A DNA stretch of 64,000 nt from Reticulitermes speratus (taxonomy: Eukaryota; Arthropoda; Insecta; Blattodea; Rhinotermitidae): the NCBI GenBank assembly GCA_021186555.1, contig JAJKFL010000006.1, forward strand, positions 2,403,715 through 2,467,714. The letters run 5' to 3'. The notes below the pieces were generated by a model. That model was not told the DNA's origin. It saw nothing but the letters and a program-made list of their open reading frames with translations, and made no database searches. This document shows positions 56,823-64,000 of the stretch, one piece after another (position 1 is the stretch's first letter; each line of letters starts with the position of its first letter). Position numbers and translations under genes: made by a program.

Positions 56823-57044
56823 GTGTGTGTGTATATGTGTATGTGTGTGTGTATATGTGTATGTGTGTGTATATGTGTATGTGTGTTTTGTGTATTGTGT
56901 ATATGTGTATGTGTGTGTATATGTGTATATGTGTATATGTGTATGTGTGTGTATATGTGTATGTGTGTGTATATGTGTATGTGTGTGTATATGTGTATGT
57001 GTGTGTATATGTGTATGTGTGTGTATATGTGTATGTGTGTGTCC
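56823..57044. repeat. GT/AT-rich microsatellite (16-bp register)
   Basis: Mostly GTGTGTATATGTGTAT repeated, with one break near 56886-56900. Cys/Val and Thr/His frames here are artefacts. Confidence 0.96.
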
Positions 57045-57502
57045 CACATTTCAAACTTTGAAACGTTTCGTTAATTGTAATGAAAGTTTGCATGGACGAT
57101 ATGTCTTTCGAGAATAATTCAATGTGATAATTCTATAATTTTCTACAATAAATAATAAGAACATGGAGGATACGCGAAATTGTAAATGCAAGCTACACTA
57201 GCGCCATGCAGGCTACATTCGGGTCACGGAATTATGTATGGTAATAAATCTTTGATAAATATGAAACATTGTTTAGCTTTCGGTCTTTACGACAGTGAAT
57301 AATAAATCACTGCAGCTTTAAAAGTGAAATTTTGTGCGGTGGTTTTATAAAAATCTGCAACTTAGATAAGGTAAATTGCTTTCATTAAAGTGTTACAAAC
57401 ATGGCGACAGTGCGAAATGTAAGGTAAAGATACAAATTTTAAAGCAGGAACAGAGAATCATTACTTGTGTCATAAAGTATTCACATACATAAAATACAAT
57501 AA
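57045..57502. other. Unassigned spacer
   Basis: AT-rich, nothing recognised. Confidence 0.35.
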
Positions 57503-57753
57503 GCCGATCCCAGTGGCCGCGCGGTCTACGGCGTGGGTCTGCGGCCGTTGGTTTGTTGGGATTGCGGGTTCGAATCTCGCCGGAGACATGAATGTCTGTG
57601 TCTTGTGAGTGTTGTGTGTTGTCTGGTAGAGGTCTCTGCGACGGGCTGATCACTCGTCCAGAGGAGTTCTACCGAGTGTGATGTGTCTGAGTGTGATCGA
57701 GGAACCTCATAGAGGAAGCCTAGGCCCACATGGGCTGTCGAGCCATGAAAAAA
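57503..57753 (+). mobile_element. SINE A copy, plus strand
   Basis: This is the clearest head of the family: TGGCCGCGCGGTCTACGGCG (A-box region) and GCGGGTTCGAATCTCGCC (B box). Body GGTCTCTGCGACGGGCTGAT, tail TGTCGAGCCATG and an A-run. Confidence 0.95.
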
Positions 57754-57963
57754 ATAATTATTTTTACTAACTCTTACAGACGGCTGTTAAATAGGTACGA
57801 TGTGTGAAACTGGACTTTCTTACGGCGGCGTTGACGAAGACTGAGATCATCTGCGACATAACGCCGTAAGGATTGGTACATAGTTACCAGAGTTTGGAAG
57901 AAGACTGTTGCTTCAACCTTCACTATAATGCAACAAGGGTAATTACGCTAGAATTGGGCCACC

Positions 57964-58000
57964 CTGAAGATGGAGGCAGCAAGCGCTTCCGAAACGTTGG
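57964..58000 (+). other. Hammerhead-like core motif
   Basis: CTGAAGA, one unpaired T, a 6-bp stem GGAGGC/GCTTCC with loop AGCAAGC, then GAAACGTTGG. The downstream CATGCACGGCATCATATCC is the reverse of the TATGACGCCGTG flank seen at 61881, so this is a half element of the fold-back family. Confidence 0.6.
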
Positions 58001-58129
58001 TATCAGCATGCACGGCATCATATCCAAGAATATTTCAATTATCAGTCAGGAGACTTTCATCAGTAGACTATTTTATTATTAGGCTACGAGATCTGCTTAT
58101 AAGTGGCAGCAAATACAACTGACTTAGGT

Positions 58130-58407
58130 TTTTTGCGTGGTGAAGGGCCCCGCAGCAGAAGCTACAGACGCACCGCACCCTTACGGCTTATTGTGCAACC
58201 CTGTGATGAAGATAAAGATAAATATGTTCAGTTTTTTCATTTTTCCAAGTAATGGAGCACCGGTGGAATGAAATTGACAGGGGAAAACCGAAGTACTCGG
58301 GGAAAAACCTGTCCCAGTGCCACTTTGTCCACCACAAATCCCACATGGACTAACCCGGGCCTCCGCGGTGAGAGGCCGGCGACTAACCGCCTGAGCCAAG
58401 CCACGGC
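58130..58407 (-). mobile_element. SINE C copy, intact with 11-bp target-site duplication
   Basis: CTGACTTAGGT occurs at 58119-58129 and 58408-58418. Reverse order: tail with TACGGCTTATTGTGCAACCC, body GACAGGGGAAAACCGAAGTA and head CCGCCTGAGCCAAGCCACGG. The internal module is single. A few head bases are deleted near the B box. Confidence 0.93.
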
Positions 58408-58418
58408 CTGACTTAGGT

Positions 58419-58862
58419 ATTAGTAGCTGACATTGCTAACAAGTAGCTATACGGAACAGCTAACTATCTCGAGCTCCCCTTCCTGAACAAACCCCCACTA
58501 GAGGGCAGTTCATTAGCTAGCAACGGGAACAAACTCCTGATGAGGGATTCAGTGCACATAGAGGGCGCAAAGGGCGCAATTAAGCACCCCCCCTGGTCAA
58601 TGCCCTCCATCTGTTAATAAGGGAGCAAGTCGTGGGTTGAAACACAAAGCGGAAATTTGGTCTTCAAAATCAGAACAAATCTGAAATATTTGTTTTTGTC
58701 GGCGATCCGCGGGGTGAAGGGGGGGGGGGGTTTGATTTTGAGCTCTTATTTTGAGACTTGCTTGGAAGGACGAAGTAAGGTCTCAGGACCCTCAGGCGTA
58801 ACAGACCTCCGGGTTTAAACTCGAGACCTTCCGGACATGAAGAAGTGACATACACTACAGCA
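58419..58862. other. Unassigned spacer
   Basis: G-run near 58720-58730. Nothing recognised. Confidence 0.35.
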
Positions 58863-59306
58863 GTGGTTCCCGAAGTGTGCTCCGGGGATCCCAAGGGATC
58901 CGCGACAAGTTCCCAGGGGATCCGAGGATACATTTCTGTAATGGCTACTTGCAAGTCTACTTATTTTATTAATTAAAGGAATAATGTCTTGTTAAAAATA
59001 ATCGCGGGACTTCTTTAACTGGCGATGTGTTTATTTTGTGTGACCGTTAGAATATCTAATTAAGAAACTTCCTGTACCCACGCAGCGAGCGACAGTCATT
59101 TTAAGTAAGGTAAAATCATGCAATGCATTGTTACGTATGCTATTGTTATGTATTAGTGTCTAAAATAAGTTCTGAAATACAAATTTTAATTTTGGATACC
59201 TATCATCCGGACATTCTATATTTACCATGAACAAGGATGTGAGGATCCGTGATTATTTTTTGAAGCCAAAAAGGGGGCCGCGAGCAAAAAAGTTTAGGAA
59301 ACAGAG
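58863..59306. mobile_element. hAT-like non-autonomous element (second family)
   Basis: It starts CAGTGGTTCCCGAAGTGTG and ends AGTTTAGGAAACAGAG, which pair imperfectly as hAT-type terminal repeats. GGGATCC-rich motifs near the left and GGGGGCCGCGAGC near the right resemble subterminal regions. No 8-bp duplication is visible and no transposase is present. Confidence 0.6.
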
Positions 59307-59433
59307 CTTGGCTTTAGTCTATTGCATATAGAGAAATGTACAATGGCCTGATATAATTGTATTTTGTACGACTGTTTGTGTTACCTTGCCTTCGTCAGAT
59401 TCAGAGGTGGTACTAAGATAATTGTGTTTACAG

Positions 59434-59959
59434 CGGTGGTATTCAACCTTTTTTTTCGCGTACCCCCACATATAATTTCTCTTCAACTTTGTACCCCCAA
59501 AGTTGTTGGTGTATAATTCAAGTTATACACAGTCTATAATCTACATCTAAAATACGTTAAATAAATTACATCCAAAATAATGTATTAAATAATAAGTTTT
59601 AAATGAGAAAAAGGAGAGTCAAGCTGTTAAATAACAAATATATTATTGTCTATCGTATAAAAATTAATAAAGGTACAAATGTATTTTAGCAAAGCTAAAA
59701 TTATATGCAATATGTGGAATAAAATGAAACTAGCCGCCCAGATAAGAATCGCATAAAGGACAGAGAGAGAGAGAGAGAGAAATGGCTGTCCCAAATCTCA
59801 TGTCCTTACGTCCGGTCTCTTGTGGCTAACCGTAAATGTGGCCCTGATTATTCAGTGTTTATCATGAAATAATATATTTATTTTTTTTTAATTTTACGTA
59901 CCCCCTAAGATGTCTTCGCATACCCCGGGGGTACACGTACCCCAGGTTGAATACCACTG
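59434..59959 (+). mobile_element. hAT-like non-autonomous element, copy 2, with 8-bp duplication
   Basis: Terminal repeats CGGTGGTATTCAACC (left) and CAGTGGTATTCAACC (right, inverted) are flanked by GTTTACAG (59426-59433) and GTCTACAG (59960-59967), an 8-bp duplication with one mismatch, as hAT elements make. It is 526 bp, with CGTACCCCC motifs inside both ends and a GA microsatellite. Confidence 0.88.
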
Positions 59960-59967
59960 GTCTACAG

Positions 59968-60342
59968 TAAGTAAATAATTATTGGAGTCAAGAGTAGACT
60001 TTATGTCGTCTGTAATATAAATTTAACAATATTCACGTGACTGTTAGTACCACAATGAACCGCTTGGACGTGCTGGTGTTGCGTATACATTATACATTAT
60101 ATCTCTTTGTTGTCAAATGTAAAGTTTATTTATGTAGGCGTAAGGAAGAATGCGAGCAGAAGAGGAGGGATAAATATCACCTACGCAACGTGTGGGAGAA
60201 AGAACAGAAATGTGGACGGGGAAAGCCTGGATTATTCTTGTGTTGTTGTATTTTTATACACACGAATTCACATAAATAGAACACTTGTGGCGTAATTTTA
60301 TTACGGGAAATGCGTCTAAAATATTTTTTAAAATTAATTTTG
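59968..60342. other. Unassigned spacer
   Basis: An 80-residue frame (60037-60279) has no domain. Confidence 0.35.
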
Positions 60343-60356
60343 TTTCTGGATAATAC

Positions 60357-60524
60357 CCAGCCTCCTATATAATGGGTACCGGTCTCTTTCCCGGGGGTAA
60401 AGCGGCCGGAGCGTTCAGTTGACCACCCACCCTCATCTACTGCCAGGGTTAAAGAGTAGAGCTATACCTCTATTCCCCCTCTGGGCCTTCATGGCCTGTT
60501 CTAGGGGGACCTTTACCTTTACCT
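60357..60524 (+). mobile_element. 5'-truncated SINE B copy with target-site duplication
   Basis: It begins in the body (CCAGCCTCCTATATAATGGG) and keeps the tail to CCTTTACC. TTTCTGGATAATAC (60343-60356) and TTTCTGGGTAATAC (60525-60538) are the duplication with one mismatch. The truncation therefore happened at insertion, as in LINE-driven retrotransposition. Confidence 0.88.
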
Positions 60525-60538
60525 TTTCTGGGTAATAC

Positions 60539-61654
60539 AGCTCTTTGTGAATACACCTCACCGTCCTACTGTGCAAGGTACCGTTATATATAGGATCATT
60601 ATTTTATCTGACCAATATGTTTTGTCACTTGGCGCCGCTATTGTGACGAGCCTGTGGACAGTCCCCTCAGCATCTGCGGTCTATACAATAAGAGGGACAA
60701 CATGAATTGACACACGATGTTGGTCCGTACTGACCTGCATAACAAGCTATATATATCGCTATAAACATTAAATGACTGTTTTTTTGTAAAACTGTCCTCT
60801 GTGAAGTATGAACTAAATTTATATATGTTTCATTTTAGTCTTTAAAGGGTTAATTGTCTGCACCCCACTGCTGCGTCGTCCGCTCAACGTTTTGTCACTT
60901 ATTGTAGGAAATTGGAAACACGACGTTGCCACAGTGTTCGTTCAAGTTTCGTGAGAATCACACACACACAATATCGGCTCACCATAAGTCTAATTCTATC
61001 CTTAATACAACGAAGTAAATTAAGAAAAATTAAACAACCAATTAAAGTTTCTTCTTCGTTAGGCCGGAACCTCCATATTTCAGTCTATATAGCGATCAGA
61101 GTACGGCATGGACCACCAAGGCATTGTGATTGAACTTCCAGCAAGGCCAAGACGAATTTATCTTCACCAGATTCTCCAGACCTCCGAAAGGGCCCCACCC
61201 AGCCTCACATTCGGTGAACTCGACTCAAATATCTTTTCCGCGACGCAGAGACCGAAATCAGTCAGCCCCCAATACTCCCTTTCTGTCCTTTTAGCATCAC
61301 CGTTGTTGCTACATCAGTCATTTTCCTTTCAGCCACCGTCCTGAGAAGGTTATTTAGTAGCGTATAGGAGTGGGAGGTATTTGTCTTTACGTTATAACAA
61401 CGTGGCAGCGTTGCGTTGATTGCCCAGGTCTGGGTACAGTGCGCTATTGCCAAGTCGAAATAAACTGTTCCCAATATATGCTCCGTTAGTAATACGTTTA
61501 AACGATGTTACCTCTGTGAAAATTGAGAGAGAGTGACTATGTGGCAAACATGGTGCCAGAGCCCTCTACCATTGCACTTAGCTCCGCCCCTTCCTCTCTC
61601 TCTCTCTCTCTACATTTTTCCTCGCGCAGGACGCGGAAAAATTATATGTGTCGT
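60539..61654. other. Spacer with a TTAA MITE right-end relic
   Basis: CTGTCCTCTGTGAAGTATGA (about 60801) and TTTAAAGGGTTAA (60841-60853) match the right half and terminus of the TTAA MITE. A TC run lies at about 61595-61610. No gene supported. Confidence 0.45.
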
Positions 61655-61790
61655 ATTATAGGTACACGGGGTTGTTACCGGTGGTAAAGCGGTCAGGGAG
61701 TTAAGTTGTCCACTCATCTCCATCTAGTACCGAAGTTAAGAAAGCGAGGAGCCGTATCTCCAACCTCCACACGCCTCCTTGGCGAAGAGC
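61655..61790 (+). mobile_element. Diverged SINE B tail fragment
   Basis: GTGGTAAAGCGGTCAGGGAG, CTCATCTCCATCTAGTACCG and AAGTTAAGAAAGC keep SINE B tail order. Confidence 0.6.
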
Positions 61791-61869
61791 ATAATTTTGC
61801 ACTGGGGAAAAAATTCGATTTTAGACTTCATGACTAAATGTTATAAAGTTTTTCAATATGCAGATTCAG

Positions 61870-61990
61870 GTCTTCTGGGATATGACGCTGTGTGGTTAGG
61901 CAAGTGTTTCCCGACGTTTCGAAGGAACATTGGGAACCACTTGCCCAATGACAAAGAGTCACTTTCTTGAATCTTACGAAACGCCGCTGT
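61870..61990 (-). mobile_element. Fragment of the hammerhead-like fold-back family
   Basis: GGTCTTCTGGGATATGACGC and CCCGACGTTTCGAAGG follow the same order as 31480-31530. A CGAAACGCCG block at 61978 may be the other arm. Confidence 0.5.
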
Positions 61991-62765
61991 AGTAACCTCA
62001 ACTGTCGCACTGTTGGATGTGGTTCAGACTGCAACTGAAGCAATCAGCTGGGACACGAGACAGAAAACTCTGCTAACCAGATGTGGGCCGTTCAAACCCC
62101 GAATACTGATAAATACTATTTTTATTTTCTACACACAGCTGAAACGCTAACGTAATAAGCAGCTTGGATATTCAAAAGAAGATAAAAAAAAAAAAAAAGC
62201 AGTCACCAGTACCCCATTGTCGCAACTTCGAAATGTCTATTTTCGTAGTATGATCAACTCTCCGGTAGCATATGGACTTGTTGGCTTCAATGAACACCTT
62301 TACAACAATCGATTGTTGTGCGTTTTTTTTAAAGTCGTTGCTCGAGGCGGTAACAGATGTCCTGAAAAGTCTGGGTTCTCGGAATTTCTGTACCCAGTCA
62401 AGTAGCGTTGTTGCAACAGCTGCACGCGCAGAATGTCCGAGACTTCTGAAACCTTCTTTATTTATTTCATTTTTCCTTACAAGCACGTGTCATATTGTTA
62501 CTGTCAGAGCAATGTGTGTTGTTCCTTTATTGTAGCGAGCTACACTGTTGGCAGAAAAAGGGAAGCCGAGAGTTTATCCCGTAAAGCACATCATGCACCA
62601 AATAAAAGATTCAGAACTACTTCAGAGTAAACAAATTATATTACACAGCGCACGAGGCTCAAGTTGCTTACGGAAATAATCGCTATACATTCTGTAGGAA
62701 AACATATAAATGCACTCTGTGGGCATGTTAAAGCACGTGTTGCATGTTACACTGCTTAAAGACTT
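61991..62765. other. Unassigned spacer
   Basis: Short overlapping frames of up to 104 residues on both strands, no domain. An A-run lies at about 62186-62198. Confidence 0.35.
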
Positions 62766-62769
62766 TGAA

Positions 62770-64000
62770 TCCCAGTGGTTACTATATGTACCACCACGTT
62801 TAACATTCAGCAATTCTACGTTCTGCCCACACAGTGTATTTATGTGTTTTGTGTGGATCTCAGAACAAACAGCGATTATTTCACTGTACAACATTAACTG
62901 ACTGGTTTGTATAACTGAGACGGAGTGTGTTTACTGCGCGGTACGGACTGTATTTATGTGTTTTGTGTGGATCTCAGAACAAACAGCGATTATTTCACTG
63001 TACAACATTAACTGACTGGTTTGTATAACTGAGACGGAGTGTGTTTACTGCGTGGTACGGACTGTATTTATGTGTTTTGTGTGGATCTCAGAACAAACAG
63101 CGATTATTTCACTGTACAACATTAACTGACTGGTTTGTATAACTGAGACGGAGTGTGTTTACTGCGCGGTACGGACTGTATTTGTGTTTTGTGTGGATCT
63201 CAGAACAAACAGCGATTATTTCACTGTACGGCATTAACTGACTGGTTTGTATAACTGAGACGGAGTGTGTTTACTGCGCGGTACGGACTGTATTTATGTG
63301 TTTTGTGTGGATCTCAGAACAAACAGCGATTATTTCACTGTACAACATTAACTGACTGCTTTGTATAACTGAGACGGAGTGTGTTTACTGCGCGGTACGG
63401 ACTGTATTTATGTGTTTTGTGTGGATCTGAGAACAAACAGCGATTATTTCACTGTACAACATTAACTGACTGGTTTGTATAACTGAGACGGAGTGTGTTT
63501 ACTGCGCGGTACGGACTGTATTTATGTGTTTTGTGTGGATCTCAGAACAAACAGCGATTATTTCACTGTACAACATTAACTGACTGGTTTGTATAACTGA
63601 GACGGAGTGTGTTTACTGCGCGGTACGGACTGTATTTATGTGTTTTGTGTGGATCTCAGAACAAACAGCGATTATTTCACTGTACAGCATTAACTGACTG
63701 GTTTGTATAACTGAGACGGAGTGTGTTTACTGCGCGGTACGGACTGTATTTATGTGTTTTGTGTGGATCTCAGAACAAACAGCGATTATTTCACTGTACA
63801 ACATTAACTGACTGGTTTGTATAACTGAGACGGAGTGTGTTTACTGCGCGGTACGGACTGTATTTATGTGTTTTGTGTGGATCTCAGAACAAACAGCGAT
63901 TATTTCACTGTACAACATTAACTGACTGGTTTGTATAACTGAGACGGAGTGTGTTTACTGCGCGGTACGGACTGTATTTATGTGTTTTGTGTGCATCTCA
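62770..64000 (+). repeat. 114-bp satellite array 6 (about 10 copies, continues past window)
   Basis: The element left end (CCCAGTGGTTACTATATGTA, CACGTTTAACATTC, TTCTACGTTCTGCCCACACA) at about 62773-62836 leads into plus-strand monomers that run off the window edge. Four bases (TTAT) are missing in the monomer near 63180. Confidence 0.95.

Noticed and set aside
57503-57600. Possible tRNA gene (A and B boxes)
   Set aside because: The same tRNA-like head heads every SINE A copy and is followed by the SINE body; I could not fold a complete cloverleaf. The same holds for the heads at 15133, 23591, 38464 and 46920.

Overview
This is a eukaryotic, almost certainly insect, intergenic or heterochromatin-like window. 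I find no host protein-coding gene, rRNA gene or functional tRNA gene in it. The tRNA-headed SINE families look like those I associate with cockroach and termite genomes (Blattodea, for example Periplaneta). That placement rests on remembered resemblance and was not searched.

The window is dominated by two kinds of DNA. The first is tandem arrays: about thirteen unrelated repeat units (10, 20, 23/24, 29/30, 30/31, 32, 33, 35, 36, 41, 66, 91, 93 and 114 bp) plus microsatellites. By rough tally they cover about 24 kb of the 64 kb. The second is small non-autonomous transposons and truncated retroelements. These include four tRNA-derived SINE groups (called A to D here), two non-LTR retrotransposon families represented by 3' ends, a piggyBac-like TTAA MITE, hAT, PIF/Harbinger and Tc1/mariner-like elements, and long fold-back hairpins carrying a hammerhead-ribozyme-like core.

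Layout: 0-2 kb, SINE A running into a 20-bp array. 2-3 kb, hairpin MITE and SINE B relative. 3.6-6.4 kb, first 114-bp satellite array. 7-10.4 kb, retrotransposon ends, mariner-like MITE and 93-bp array. 10.9-13.9 kb, 41-bp array. 14-18.3 kb, SINEs and 23/24-bp array. 19-22.7 kb, two 114-bp arrays in opposite orientation, then the single-unit piggyBac-like MITE. 23.6-28 kb, SINE D, two fold-backs, 10-bp and 35-bp arrays. 29-30 kb, 32-bp array. 31-33.5 kb, a cluster of hairpins with the hammerhead-like core. 34-37 kb, triplet microsatellite, Harbinger and hAT elements. 37.4-43.3 kb, 31-, 33- and 29-bp arrays. 45 kb, palindromic E-box array and nested SINEs. 46.3-48.2 kb, SINE C with internal 66-bp amplification. 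49-51.5 kb, two 114-bp arrays. 53.5-55.4 kb, 91-bp array. 57-62 kb, SINEs and hAT elements. 62.8 kb to the end, another 114-bp array.

The most interesting theme is that several arrays can be traced to identifiable transposable elements. The 114-bp satellite is the interior of a TTAA-flanked MITE whose single-unit relative lies at 22.8 kb. The 66-bp and 91-bp arrays are internal segments of SINE C. The 93-bp array carries the hammerhead-like core. The window therefore shows several transposon-to-satellite transitions side by side. Long open frames across the arrays come from repeat periodicity and are not genes.
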